Assembly (NCBI RefSeq): GCF_036850765.1
Contig: NC_089493.1
Coordinates: 168,504,140-168,568,139, forward strand
Direction: 5' to 3'
DNA: 64,000 nucleotides
From: Saccopteryx bilineata
Lineage: Eukaryota > Chordata > Mammalia > Chiroptera > Emballonuridae
Of the stretch, positions 10,800 through 22,420 are shown piece by piece. Made by a program: the position numbers and the translations under genes. Under the pieces are notes generated by a model. It made no database searches and was not told the origin of the DNA. It saw only the letters and a list, made by a program, of their open reading frames with translations. Each line of letters starts with the position of its first letter. The first letter of the stretch is position 1.

Positions 10800-11450
10800 G
10801 CTGCAAATCTCAACATGTGATTCCCCTTCTTATAAAATCTTCAAAGGCAGCTTTCCCATCACTCTTAAGATAAAGCTCTGAAGATAGCCTCCAAGGCCTG
10901 GTCTGGATTAGGCCCTTTCAGACTTTGCAACTTCATCTTGTGTCCCTCTTGATCACCATTGCATCCCTGCTGCATGGTACACGATGGACACTCATGAATA
11001 TCTGTTGGGTAGGCGCATGATAGTCTCTTGACCATTTCTCAAACATCCTCTTTCCTGCTCTCTCTTTCTGCCCTTAGCAGCTCATTTCGCTCTGTCTGGA
11101 ATGGTCCCTCTCTAGCCTCTGCTGCCAAAGTCTACCTCATTCTTTAGCCTCAGATCAAATGGCACTGCCTACAAGAATCCTTTCAGCCTCCAGTGTCCTC
11201 TCACTTTCCTGAACTCCCGTAGGCTTTGCTTATTCCTCCCTTTTAGCGAGTATCACTTTCCACCTTGTGGGACACTTTACCAGGTGTGTATCTCCTCACT
11301 CCTACTGGGTCATAAGCTCCCAGGGGACAGGCAGCCTGTCATCTTTTATCTGTTTCTTACCTAGAGGTTGTGAACAAGGGCCTCTAGCCAGAGCAGCACA
11401 CACGTGTTCTGTTTGTATTGTTGTCCCACACATTGCTGTTTATTGCTGTT
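10800..11450 (+). repeat. L2 LINE 3' part, diverged
   Basis: The order matches L2: 'ctcttaagataaagctctga', 'ccaaggcctggtctggatta', 'gctctgtctggaatggtccc', 'cctcagatcaaatggcac', 'cctttcagcctccagtgtc' and 'gggtcataagctcccagggg'. The intact L2 reading frame is long gone. Confidence 0.75.
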
Positions 11451-12590
11451 TTTAAAAGTTGGACAGGTTTCCAACATTTGTAATAGGGGTAATTTTACTT
11501 GAAAAAACTTCAGATCCCCTTGCTAACAATTAGCTGGAACTGAATAGAGGCCACACCCCCTCCCCTGGGCACGCCTTCTTCAATTCCTAAACAGTCCCCT
11601 TTGTGTCTCTGCCCAGCCCACTTCTTTCATGCCCCCTGCCTGCCTGGCCGAGGTGTAGGCATTTGGGTTTCAGCCCCTGGCCTGACTGTTCGCTAATCCC
11701 CAAAGAGGGGCTCAGTGATTGCGCAAATGAATAAGCAGAAGTGGGCTGGCAGAATTACTTCCCTGACCAGCTGGGTTTTTTCCCTCTTGAAAGATTTATT
11801 ATTTCTGATAGATTGGAGGTCTCTGGAGGAAGAAAGGGATACTGCTACCAGGCCTGTTTGTGTGTATGGGGTGGGGAGGAGAGTACTTTTTTTTTTTTAA
11901 GACTAAGAATGGGATTCTCAAAGGACCTGCTCTAGCTATTTTTGGCAGAGCCAAAGGAAAATCTTTTTAAAGGGACACTGCAAAGAGGATAACCTCATAT
12001 TTTAGAGCAAACGGGCAATTGAGCACTTTAAATTAATGGAAATGTAGAGGAAGAAAATCAGAGCTCAACCTTTATTCAGCCTCGCGGCCAGACCTTCGCT
12101 TACTCTCCACCCAGGAATTTCTCTGTTCCGTGGCCTTCCAACGCTCAGGGTTAGAGGAAGGAAAGATACAAGTTCAATTGAAATTTTTTTGCTTTAAAAA
12201 AAAGAAAGAAAGAAAGAAAGCAACAGAATTTTTGAAGTCAATGAACTAAACCTTTCCCATCCTCAGAAACTCGGGACTTCAAGCTGTTCATGCTTCGCAG
12301 TCTGAGGGTTCCTTTGATTTGAATCTCCTTTGTTTTGAGTTGCTCCACTTCTGTTGGGGTTGACTTTTTTCAATGACTTTTGTGTTTTCTGATGCTCCTC
12401 TTCCTCTTCTGAACCCAAGGAGCCACCCATTGAGTTCCCTCTCAGTTCTGGGAGGAGTGAAGGGGAGGGTGCTATCTCCTCCTCTCCGCACAGCTGCCCC
12501 CATTTATTCAGGATCTAAAAGCGAGAGGATTGACAAACATGATCGCGACATAGTTTCTTCTTGGCCCACCCTTAGCAGAGCCAGAGAATC
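11451..12590. other. Intronic sequence with a short (GAAA)n run
   Basis: No gene or repeat family is recognised, except a purine run of AAAG units near 12198-12222. The sequence at 12060-12180 is slightly GC-richer but shows no promoter motif I would trust. Confidence 0.5.
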
Positions 12591-12599
12591 CTTTTTATT

Positions 12600-12790
12600 T
12601 TCTTTTTATTCTTCATTTCTGATTTTGTTTAAGACCTTTTTCTTGGTGAGTTTAGCTAAAAGTTTGTCTATGTTTCTATTTTGTTTGTCCTTTCAAAAAA
12701 CTAGCTCTCGGTTTCACTGATCTTTTCTACTGTGTTTTAGTCCCCATTTCATTTATTTCTCCTCTGATGAGCCAGATTTCGTATGCATCG
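12600..12790 (-). repeat. Old L1 ORF2 fragment
   Basis: Words such as 'cttggtgagtttagctaaaa', 'cctttcaaaaaactagctct', 'ggtttcactgatcttttcta' and 'catttatttctcctctga' correspond to the segment between endonuclease and reverse transcriptase in L1 ORF2, antisense here. The same segment, younger, is seen at about 48605-48730. Confidence 0.75.
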
Positions 12791-12984
12791 GTCCTTGGAA
12801 TGGTTTCATTAAGTGTCTCTTTTTAGCTGAGCAGCAGTTTCTGATTCTGACCTTTAAGCCCTCTCTTGCCACATTTTCTTTTCGTTGATTGGTGAACATT
12901 ATCTGTGATACTCACTGACTGGTTCCCCCACCAGGTCTTCACAGCTGGTGGGGCAGCTGGCAGACTTCTGGGTCCTTGCAGTTC

Positions 12985-13150
12985 ATCTGTAGGGACCTAG
13001 AGCATAGTGGTTAAGGGAGAACATTTTGGAGCCAGACAGCCTGGTTTTGCTCTCGTTGTGTTTCTGAAACCTTGTGTGAATTACTTCCCTTCTCTTTGCC
13101 TAAGTTTCCTTTTTTTGAAAAAGGAGATAGAATAATTGTATCAGAAACTT
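12985..13150 (+). repeat. MIR SINE relic
   Basis: It has the MIR 5' order: 'agagcatagtggttaaggga', 'ggagccagacagcctggttt', 'cttgtgtgaattacttccct', 'tttgcctaagtttcc'. Confidence 0.75.
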
Positions 13151-13559
13151 TTAAATTAGCACATCAGATTTTTCTTGGCTTCTCGGCCACTATTTCAGCC
13201 ACCACGGAGTGCAGTGACTGGCTTTGTCATCTCCAGCTTGCTTCGTGGAGGGGCATGCAGCCTGATGGCTTGTAGCCTTGTGCCCATACCACGTCACTCC
13301 TGCCGCTGACCTCCGGCAGGATACCAAGTGCTGTCCACACATATTCAACCTGGGAGCAAAGGAGCATTTAAAAAACTCCGAAGGGAAACCTTGGGAGGTG
13401 GAAGCTGGGTTTTCTAAATAGCAGTCATTAGGCAGCCTCTTAGAAGGTGGTCTCAGTAGGCTGAGCCAGGATTGGTCCTTGGAGCCGGCAGTGGCTAGCT
13501 TCTCTGCTTCCTTCCCCAGAGAACTCCACAGTAAAGCAGTATCATATAAGCCTCATTCT

Positions 13560-13715
13560 CTTCTTCATGGGAAACCTAAAGACAATAATAGCACCTGTTT
13601 TGTTAAGTTGTTGTTAGAGTTATTGTGAGGATTAAGTTAACTAATACACATAAATATCTTAGAAGGTTGTCTGGCATGTAGTACACTCTCCATAAATGTA
13701 AGCTTTTACAATCTG
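13560..13715 (+). repeat. MIR SINE relic, 3' half
   Basis: 'caataatagcacctgttttg', 'ttattgtgaggattaagtta', 'ggttgtctggcatgtagtac' and 'ctctccataaatgtaagc' follow the MIR 3' half. It may once have been continuous with the 5' half at 12985. Confidence 0.7.
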
Positions 13716-15036
13716 TTTGAGAATTCAGAGGATGAGGGAAGGAGGATCATGGAGCTGTGCCTTAAGGTGAGGGAAGACAGGGGACTTGTTCAGATGATTA
13801 AACCAAAGCAATCATTCTTACTGACGGGATGGGGCTTTCTTTATAGTTCTGTTATTGGCACGCAAAACCCTTAGGGCTGGATGCTGAAGGCATAGCACAT
13901 GCAGCTCTTATCCACTTGGGAGATTTCTCCGTGTGTTTGTGTTTATTTTTGCTTTGCTTTTTTCTTGGCATTTTGTATGTGTTTGGCCCAAAGGGCTAAG
14001 CATCCATCTCACCCTTCGTAGCAAAGGATGAGCCAGCACAGGGTCAGCTTGGAGAAAGAGCCACTGAGCTCTGCTTTCAGGTCTTACCTTACACCAAGCT
14101 TCTCACTCTCCTGTGAATATGCAGGGGTCTTCGAGATTCAGGAGCCCCATGGGGCAGTGCACCTGTCGGAAAGCACAGACTGTGCGGGGCTGGTCTCTGT
14201 GGGAAGTTAGCAGCTCCTCACCCTCACGCCCCTGCTTGTTGGTGTCGCAAGGCTGATTTCATCTCGGAGGCAGCTGTCTGTGCTGCAGTTTAATAACTCC
14301 TAATTTCCTGGAGGGGGACGACACGTTATATCATGAAGACTCATCTTAGCCTGCACAGTCTGGAAATTTCCACTCATCTTTGTGATCTTCAAAATGTTTC
14401 TCTTTGTGGGAGAGGCTGTCTTTCCTTCTCTCTTACTCAGTTTGACTGCCCTCTCAGATGCCATTCCCAGATAAAACATTGCCATCCTCTGTGAAAGAAG
14501 GTTCTCTGTGCCTCCAGTTAACCCCTTTGTTCGGTCTTCACGCGGCTTTCCCTCCCTGAGTTACTGCAGCTGTGTTGAAGTATCAATCTACACTCTGAGG
14601 AAAGTTGTGTGTGTATTCATCTTCATTCTGTCTTGGTAGACACTTTTGTAGTTTAATTCAAGAGACAATTTAAGGACTATTCAGGGGATTGGAATTTTGG
14701 ATCAGTATTTTTAGCTTTCTCATGTATAGAGAAATGACTTTCTTCAAGCAGTTTAGCATACCGATGCAGTGTTTCCAATTTGGTATTCTAAATGTAAGTC
14801 ATTACTCTCGGTTCTGTGCAGTAGGTGGAGGAACCCAAAATGTTTGCCTCGTTGGTGGGTTGCAAGCAGGTCTTCCTATAGTCTTGGAAGTGCATAGGAT
14901 TTAATAGAATAGGATCACTGTTTCATTAAAGCCAGACTTAAGTGAGTGAGAAAATGAGGGAACACTAGGCCTCAGAAGGAGTTGGTACATGTGGACTTCG
15001 GTTGTTAGCGGCAGAAGTCCACTGTGGCTATTAAAA
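13716..15036. other. Intronic sequence, nothing recognised
   Basis: I could not assign any repeat or gene here. Open frames are short and lack family features. Confidence 0.45.
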
Positions 15037-15051
15037 AGAAGAAGGAAATTT

Positions 15052-15895
15052 TTTTTTAAATAAATTTTTATTAATGGTAATGGGATGACATTAATAAATC
15101 AGGGTACATATATTCAAAGAAAACATGTCTAGGTTATTTTGTCATTAAATTATGTTGCATACCCCTCGCCCAAAGTCAGATTGTCCTCCGCCACCCTCTA
15201 TCTAGTTCTCTGTGCCCCTCCCCCTCCCCCTAACTCTCTCCCTCCCTCCCTCCCATGTCCTCCCTCCCCCCACCCCTGGTAACCACCACACTCTTGTCCA
15301 TGTCTCTTAGTCTCGTTTTTATGTTCCACCAATGTATGGAATCATGTAGTTCTTGTTTTTTTCTGATTTACTTATTTCACTCCGTATAATGTTATCAAGA
15401 TCCCACCATTTTGCTGTAAATGATCTGATGTCATCATTTCTATGGCTGAGTAGTATTCCATAGTGTATATGTGCCACATCTTCTTTATCCAGTCTTCTAT
15501 TGAAGGGCTTTTTGGTTGTTTCCATGTCTTGGCCACTGTGAACAGTGCTGCAATGAACATGGGGCTACATGTGTCTTTACGTATCAATGTTTCTGAGGTT
15601 TTGGAGTATATACCCAGAAGAGGGATTGCTGGGTCATAAGGTAGTTCTATTTGCAGTTTTTTGAGGAACCACCATACTTTCCTCCATAATGGTTGTACTA
15701 CTTTACAGTCCCACCAACAGTGGATGAGAGTTCCCTTTTCTCCGCAGCCTCTCCAACATTTGCTATTACCCGTCTTGTTGATAATAGCTAATCTAACAGG
15801 GGTGAGGTGGTATCTCATTGTAGTTTTGATTTGCATTTCTCTAATAACTAATGAAGCTGAGCATCTTTTCATATATCTGTTGGCCATTTGTATCT
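15052..15895 (-). mobile_element. L1 LINE, 5'-truncated 3' end, with perfect duplication
   Basis: Read on the minus strand, it holds the end of ORF2 (stop near 15372) and then the 3' UTR, ending in an A-rich tail. The residues [20 protein letters not shown] and later [12 protein letters not shown] flank the C-terminal cysteine-containing segment, with [18 protein letters not shown] visible. Both ends are marked by the 15-bp duplication AGAAGAAGGAAATTT at 15037-15051 and 15896-15910. This is an ordinary 5'-truncated insertion made by target-primed reverse transcription. The open C-terminal frame of about 171 residues suggests modest age. Confidence 0.95.
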
Positions 15896-16551
15896 AGAAG
15901 AAGGAAATTTATTAGAAATCTTCTAGGTCAATTACATAATTGAAAGTAGGGTTGAATCATCAGACAGTGGAAAGCGGCCTCAAGGGCTCTTATGTATCTA
16001 CTCTGTGTCCCTATGCCATACATTCATCTCTTCTAGATGATTGTCTCAGGTGTTGCTTCCTGTTTCGCTGAGAACATTGACATGCATTCAGGAGACCATC
16101 ACAAGCCATGTCCATTCCAGCCCTGTACTCCACCCCTGTACCACACTTGTGCCCATGTTTCTGCCTTCCCTCCTGGTGTGATGGAGGGACAGTCGGTGCT
16201 CCTGCCTCTGGGCCGTCCCTTCGCTGGGTGGGGCACTTGGGCTGATTTCCTAATTGCATCCATGAGGACTCGGCTCCAACACATCCATCCCCTCTCCTCT
16301 AGTGTTAACTGTCTCTGCTGAATCTCTCCCATCACCACGTTATCATTTTTTGATCATTTACAAATAAAAAACAAAGTCAGTAAAACAAAAAACTTCTCTC
16401 AATCTTTCATCCCCATTCTAGATACCATGTCATTTCTTGTGCTTTTTTCAGCAGAAAGTCTCAAATAATTGTCTGTGTTGCTGTTTCTGGATCCTTTCTT
16501 GAACCCACTCCACTCGGGCTTTTGCACCCTCTGTGCCACAGAAAAACATAA

Positions 16552-16845
16552 ATGCCTCATGTTGGTGTTGATAAATCAGTTTCTGACTTTCCTTCCCTTA
16601 TTATTCTGAAGGGGTTAGCAGTTTCTCACTCCCTCATCCTTGAAATGCTTTCTTTACTTGGCTTCGAGGACACCGTATTCTCCTGGTTTTCCTCCTGCCT
16701 CCCTGGCTGCTCCGTTTCAGTCTTGTTTGCTCTGCCCCAGGACTCAGTCCTGTGCTCAGACCTGCTCTGCCCTCTCCTTGCCCCTCCCCCCTCCCTCCCC
16801 AGTGGGAGGATCGCAACTTCCAGCACCTGTGCTTTCTACCCACTA
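16552..16845 (+). pseudogene. L2/CR1-type LINE reverse transcriptase fragment
   Basis: A decayed frame reads LLGFEDTVFSWFSSCL and then LPQDSVLCSDLLCPL. These line up with the GxxxxxxxWFxSYL and VPQGSVLGPLLF words of CR1/L2 reverse transcriptases. The catalytic aspartates are not visible because the fragment ends before the YADD region. An L2 3' end follows at 16925, so the two are probably one old, internally deleted L2. Confidence 0.7.
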
Positions 16846-16924
16846 GCATTGCTTAATTTTTTTCCATACCACAAATCACCATCTAATCTAAATATTTGTC
16901 TAATTTGTTTGTATTCTTCTCACT

Positions 16925-17045
16925 GAAATGTTAAACTCTGTGAGCTCAGAAATTTCTATGTCTATGCTGCTATACTCCTAGTACCGAAAACAGTGCTTTA
17001 TTAGAAGGCTGTCCATAAACATCTGTTGAATAATGAATGAAATAA
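16925..17045 (+). repeat. L2 LINE 3' end
   Basis: 'aaactctgtgagctcagaaa', 'ctatactcctagtaccgaaa', 'acagtgctttattagaaggc' and 'aacatctgttgaataatgaa' follow the L2 3' terminus with its TGAATGAAA-like end. Confidence 0.75.
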
Positions 17046-17946
17046 AGGGTGGGCAGTATTCAGGGAACTCACTAGCCCCTTTGGAGCACTACATTTGGAA
17101 TGTCTCACCTCTGTTCACCTTTGTTTATTTGTGACCCCACTGTAGGTTAACATCCCTAGTAGAGAGAGTTGTAATGGCCTCTCCTGGGTAATGCAGCTGC
17201 TTCTCTGGTGAGGCTGACAGTGTTGGTGGTACTGTATAGTTGGGCTTTGGATGCAGTGAAGGCGCTGGCTTGCTTCGTCAACCCCAAGAACCGGACAATT
17301 TAAACACGTTTTCTCAAGTCACCACGCCAAGGGGGGTTTCCCGTTTCAAACATGTCGCTTAGTCTGGCTGGCTAGTCAGGTTTTCTTGTTCTCTCTACTG
17401 AAAGGTAACCTTGACATTTTGCTTTTTTAAGAACTATACACTTCCCTTCTCACGAGAACTGCCACATAAACTGCTTTGCATGCCACCTAGATGTGAGTTT
17501 CCCTTCCGAAGTCGTTGCTCGTCTCACTGGGTTGTCCTCCCAGCCCTAGAACGAGGGTTAATGAAGCAGAGAACACTGGCAGAACCATAGCGTACCCTTT
17601 CCTTGTCATGTTATTAGTGTGTCGTGACTCTTGACTTGAATAGACCCCTCAGAAATTGTTTTAGTCATGATTAAGTCTGGTCTTAATGGAAACAAGGCAA
17701 ACCTTAGGCAAATATCCTCCTGATGCTTTCAGCTCTTTTTAATTCTCCCCCCTGAGGCAATGGGTAAATCCAAAAATGAATTCCTAATTAGGACCACAAA
17801 TGCTGCATTTTTAAATAAAGCCAAAAGAAAGTGGTCCAAAGTGAAGTCCTTTCAGTAGAAAAAATTCTAAGTTACATACCAGTTACTGTGAAAGGAGGCT
17901 GTGTCTCTGCACACCTGTGCTTTCGGGCTCGGCAGCCGGTTAAGAA
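17046..17946. other. Intronic sequence, nothing recognised
   Basis: It is unique-looking sequence. No coding or RNA feature can be supported. Confidence 0.45.
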
Positions 17947-17959
17947 CTATGCTCTTTGG

Positions 17960-18073
17960 GGGTAGAAAGAGTCTTTGCATGAGGCATTGGGGGGCATGAT
18001 GTGGTGTTATATTGAGTGGGACACTTGAAACCATGCCAACACAATAAATTAAAAAATTAAAATGAAGAAAAGC
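17960..18073 (+). mobile_element. Very short retrotransposed stub, probably an L1 3' end
   Basis: The 114-bp insert ends 'cacaataaattaaaaaatta', an L1-like 3' UTR end with AATAAA and an A-rich tail. The flank CTATGCTCTTTGG (13 bp) is perfectly repeated at 17947-17959 and 18074-18086. The family assignment rests on the tail only. Confidence 0.65.
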
Positions 18074-18274
18074 CTATGCTCTTTGGTGTTGTTTAGAATC
18101 AGGAGCAACTCTGATGAAGCTGGCTACCATAAAGCTGGACTGAGATGGAGAATTTTAGCGGCCCAGTTGGCATCATTCATATCAGTATGTATTAATGTAC
18201 TGAGCGCCTACTATGGACAAGGTACTAACTTACCCAAGATGCTAATTGTTTTTTTCTCTTAGGAGGTAGTAGGA

Positions 18275-18400
18275 GAGAGCATTGGCTCATTAGACAAGAG
18301 GTTCTAATCTTGAGTTTTTACCCACTCATTTTATGCACAATCTTGAGCAAGTTTACCAGGCCTTAGGTTTCCTCATCTGCAAAATATGGAGTATTATTTT
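18275..18400 (+). repeat. MIR SINE relic
   Basis: 'gagagagcattggctcatta', 'caatcttgagcaagtttacc', 'aggccttaggtttcctcatc' and 'tgcaaaatatggagtatt' follow MIR. A possible second, reverse-oriented piece lies just before it (18185-18260). Confidence 0.6.
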
Positions 18401-19154
18401 TGTGTTAAAAAGAGTGCACACAGGCAGATATACATGCATATGCACAGACGTACACACAAACAGGTACACACTGCAGTTAAGGGAAACAGTCTAGGGTAGC
18501 CACCAACATCTTAACTGTTGTTAACTCTAGAAGCTTGGATATTCTTCTCTTGGTTTATTTTTCAATTTTCATAAAATGACCGTGTGTGCTATTTAAAGAG
18601 GTGTAATTATTTTTAATGAGTGGAGCAGACTCTGACTCTGAGCCCCTTTTAACTTCGAGGACATCTATTATTTTATGCACGAGTTGGGTATGACAGGACG
18701 GGACAGCATCCTTGGGTTTTCTGAGACAGAATCCCTTTGTCTGGTTTTGCTCCCCACTTTTTGTCGATTCCTCTGCTCATTTGCATTTCTGCTGGAGAGT
18801 GGGCAGCAGAGAGAAAGGAGAGTACATTTTAGCAATGCTGAGATGGTGCTAAGACTTTTAACCTAAAAGGTTTAGTTTTCTTTTTTTCCCAACTGATATT
18901 ACAAATGGCTTTTGACTATATCAGTTTTTTTCTCAGTTCCCTAACCATTAGTTAATAGTTATGGTAGAACTTGTTCAAAATAAAAGAAAAATAACAGTAA
19001 TAAAAAACTGCATTGTTTTTTGTATCTATATTGTCTTCTTGTCTTATTTTCAGGTACTGTGAGAATCCATTGACTTTTTATCCACCATAGACCTTTCCAG
19101 CCTGTCTGGTATCCTGGGATTTTTCCACATATCTTTCAGCCCTTATCTGCTTAG

Positions 19155-19455
19155 AGCAGGGAACCCTGTGGCTGGTTTTTATATGGCCCACAAGCTCAGA
19201 GTGGTTGTTTACATTTTGAAATAGTTGGAAAAGAATCAAAGGGAGAATAATATTTCACGATACATGAAATTCAAGTTTCAGTGTTCATAAAGTTTTATTG
19301 GAACAGAGCCACATGTAATATTTACATATATGGCAGCCTCCAGGTTATACTGGCTAGTTGAGAAGTTGCAAGAGAAACCATTTGGCCCTCAAAGCCTGAA
19401 ATATTTACTGTCTGGTTCTTCAGAGATCAGGTCTGCCAACTTTGTTCTAGAGACT
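19155..19455 (-). repeat. hAT-Charlie-type non-autonomous relic
   Basis: The inverted ends are recognisable: 'gcagggaaccctgtggctgg' at left and 'caggtctgccaactttgttc' at right. Inner words 'ttttattggaacagagccac' and 'ggccctcaaagcctgaaata' with 'tttactgtctggttcttc' match the common mammalian hAT relic that ends in GTTTGCCGACCCCTG. Confidence 0.7.
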
Positions 19456-19504
19456 CCTTTTACATTGGATATCTTTCAGCTAAGACCTGTTGAGACATGC
19501 CAAA

Positions 19505-19745
19505 TCATTCAAGAGGTATTTTTCAAGGGCCTACAGCATGCCCGGTGCTGTGCTAGACACAGGTGTAGAAGATGAACACGATGCCTTCCCAGTTAGGGGG
19601 AATTCACAACCTAGAGGGGAATATGGCATGTCCACAGGTAAACTACGGCATAGATCTGTTTGCCAGTGCCCAGTGGGATTAGGAGCTGTGGGAACTCTGA
19701 GAGGAAGCCCTGACTCTACTTGGGACAGCAGGAAAAAAGGAAGTC
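19505..19745 (-). repeat. L2 LINE 3' end
   Basis: 'ttcaagaggtatttttcaag', 'ggcctacagcatgcccggtg' and 'ctgtgctagacacaggtgta' are the reverse-strand L2 end. The downstream part (to 'aaaaaaggaag') is more diverged. Confidence 0.65.
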
Positions 19746-20099
19746 ATCATTAGATAATAGAAAACAAAGCTTTGATAGCTTAAAGCTGCATTGTTCTACA
19801 TTGGTGACTTTTAATTGTAACACTAGAATTGTTCCATTAAAGTTAATAGTTACCTAGAATAAGATGTGTCATAATTTTAACAAGTATTAAAATTATTTTA
19901 ACATTTAAATTGTATATAAAATCTATTGCTCTATTACAGAATCAACATTTTATAGAGTTATGTAAATAAACATTGTGTAGAATGACTTTATCATAATCAA
20001 AATATAAAATTTTCTTTGAAGAATCACTGTTAGCTATTTGCTTTTGGGCAAAGGGGAATAAACCTTGAAATTAAAATTGCAATTTTCATTTGCTTTAAG

Positions 20100-20103
20100 A
20101 TAT

Positions 20104-20134
<31 letters not shown>

Positions 20135-20444
20135 TTTTTGTGGCAGAGACAGAGAGAGAGTCAGAGAGAGGGACAAATAGACAAAAAGGGAGGGAGTTGA
20201 GAAACATCAATTCTTTATTGTGATTCCTTAGTTGTTCATTGATTGATTTCTCATATGTGCCTTGACTGGGGGGCTACAGCAGACCGAGTGACCCCTTGCT
20301 CCAGCCAGCAACCTTGGGCTCAAGCTGGTGAGCCTTGCTCAGACCAGATGAGCCTGCGCTCAAGCTGGCGACCTCGGGATCTTGGACCTGGGTCCTCCAC
20401 ATCCCAGTCCTATGCTCTATCCACTGTGCCACCGCCTTGTCAGG
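20100..20444 (-). mobile_element. tRNA-derived bat SINE with (TTTA)n tail
   Basis: The minus strand reads the GCAGTGGATAGAGC head near 20425 and 'atttcgag/cttgag' body words, ending in a tail turned into a TTTA microsatellite (20101-20140). It is the same family as the copy at 8741. Confidence 0.9.
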
Positions 20445-20725
20445 AAAGTTTTATATTTTAAAGTATTTCTCAGTACATTTAAAAAGGCATAACTCTACTA
20501 AACTAAGGATTTTGGGTTTTTGTTTGTTTTGCATAAAAAAAAGATCACTGGGCTCCATTCAAGATATCCTGCATTATTATGTGGGGGACTTGGGTGGGAG
20601 GGTAGGGACTTCTATTTTTTAATAAGCTCCAAAGTATTTTTTATGTACACTAAAGTCTGGGAACTAATCCTAAAGAGAATATTGATTAAAAATTCATTTC
20701 TAAAAGTTATTAATGTACTTACTAT

Positions 20726-20726
<1 letters not shown>

Positions 20727-20757
<31 letters not shown>

Positions 20758-20765
20758 TTATTTAT
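20727..20765. repeat. (TCTA)n microsatellite
   Basis: A run of TCTA units grading into TTTA, at the tail side of the SINE that follows. Confidence 0.95.
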
Positions 20766-21085
20766 ATTAAGTGACAGGCAGGGAGGCAGAGACAGACTAT
20801 CATGCTCCCTGACTTGGATCTACACGGCAAGCCCACTAGCGAGAGATGTTCTGCCCATCTGGAGCATTGTTCTATTGGTCAGCAACCGAGCTACTCTAGC
20901 ACCTGAGGCGAGGCCATGCAGCCATCCTCAGCGCCCGTGGCCAACTTGCTCCAACCGAGCAAGTGGGAGAAGAGAGAGACAGAGAGAGAAAAAAGAGGGA
21001 GAGCTGCAGAACCAGATGGGCACTTCTGTATGCCCTGACTGGGAATTGAGCCCAGGACTTCCACACACTAGGCCAACACTCAGAG
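20766..21085 (-). mobile_element. Long GC-rich-type bat SINE, diverged
   Basis: Same layout as the SINE at 381-774 but with many substitutions: 'gagacagactatcatgctcc', 'tctgcccatctggagcattg', 'gatgggcacttctgtatgcc', 'ctgactgggaattgagccca'. It is older than the copies at 28418 and 33719. Confidence 0.85.
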
Positions 21086-21495
21086 CTTTTTAAAGTTAAC
21101 CAAGACAATGTGAAGTAAGCCTTCTGATTTTCCAAAACTTGCCCTCTTTTTCTCTTTCTTCTTTGAACAAAAAAATTAAAACAAAATGTACAAAACATAT
21201 TTGGAATATATATATGTGGAATATATTTTTTTACATTTTACTGTAATTTTTCATGTACTGTATCCATGCGTGATTATATATATACATAGGTGTGTAGATA
21301 TATGACAGTTAACATTTGCCCTATTTGTTCTCTCTTTCTCATGTTAACACTGAAATCCTCTTTTGGCTCCTTCCTATTCCCTTTGCCTTCCAGTGGAAAG
21401 TTAACATAAATTTTAGTGTGAATCCTTTTGAACTGTGTTTCTATACTTTAAAATTGATTTTCTTGTGTTCAAATATAGACTCTGGTATATGTGTA

Positions 21496-21851
21496 CAAGG
21501 GGGTGCTCTGGGTTGCGACTGTCTCGACATACAATGTTTCACGTTAACAATGCTCACTCTCATAAAAACTGAAAAAGATTGAGACGTGAGTGTTTCGGCT
21601 TACGTTGTTAGTGTCGTACTTTTTTTTATACTTATTTTTTCTGTTACTGTAGTACAGTGTACTGTACAGTACATTTATGCCTTTTTTCTTTTTCTGTGGC
21701 TTAGTTGTGTTTTGATGTTCCAGATTATGATTTTATAACTGTGTTAGGATAGGTAAGTGACTTAGGCTAGAGTGTGTTTTGACTTACACCAAAATTCAGG
21801 TTATGCCACTGTTGTAGGAATGGAACTGTGTCATAACCCGAGCACCCCCTG
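21496..21851. mobile_element. Tc1/mariner-superfamily (Tigger-like) miniature element
   Basis: It has ends CAAGGGGGTGCTCTGGGTTG and, inverted, CAGGGGGTGCTCGGGTTATG, each next to a TA dinucleotide (21494-21495 and 21852-21853). TA duplication is the mark of Tc1/mariner transposition. The inside includes the dyad-rich 'gtacagtgtactgtacagta'. It has no coding capacity. Flanking words (gtgTA / TAtgtg) read through as an older L1-like sequence. Confidence 0.8.
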
Positions 21852-21869
21852 TATATGTGTTATAATTTC

Positions 21870-22215
21870 CACAAATGGTATCAGGGTGGACTTTCACTTT
21901 TCAGCTTGTGTTTTTCACTCAGTTTTATATTTTTGCGATAAATGCTAGTTCATTCCTCTAAATGCTGTGTAAGCATGGCACAAGTTGTTTATCCCTTTCC
22001 CTTACTGATAGAGTTATTTCTAATTTTTTACCATTATAAACAATGCTGCAGTGAACATCCTTGTAGACATTATTTTGCAAATGTGTGAGTTTTTGCAAGA
22101 TGTGTACCTAGCAGTGGAACTGCAGGAATATATGCAGCTTCATTTTTCTTTTTTAAGATATTGCTAAATTATTCTCCAGAATGACTGAATTGGCTTTTGT
22201 GCCTGACATAGTTTT
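21870..22215 (-). repeat. Ancient L1 3' fragment
   Basis: 'ccacaaatggtatcagggtg', 'aaacaatgctgcagtgaaca', 'tgtacctagcagtggaactg' and 'attctccagaatgactgaat' match the antisense of an old L1 3' region. The L1 text also runs to the left of the mariner-like insert. Confidence 0.65.
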
Positions 22216-22249
22216 TATTTGGGGTGATAGTTCTAGATAAACACAGCAT

Positions 22250-22420
22250 ACTTCATGCGGCATGTCTTATGTTCCAGGCAGTGATCTAAGTTCTTTGATT
22301 GCATTATGTGTGTGGGAGTTGGTATGTTACCTTCTAACCTGAAATGTGAAAGATTCACTCTAGGTTATAGAGGCTGAAAGGGAGGTGGTAGAATTGAGGC
22401 TTAGAAAACATGGAAGTAAA
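22250..22420 (-). repeat. MIR SINE relic
   Basis: 'ttatgttccaggcagtgatc', 'taagttctttgattgcatta' and 'gttatagaggctgaaaggga' follow reverse MIR. Edges are approximate. Confidence 0.5.

Noticed and set aside
15372..15887. 171-residue open frame as a gene
   Set aside because: It is the C-terminus of L1 ORF2 in a truncated insertion.
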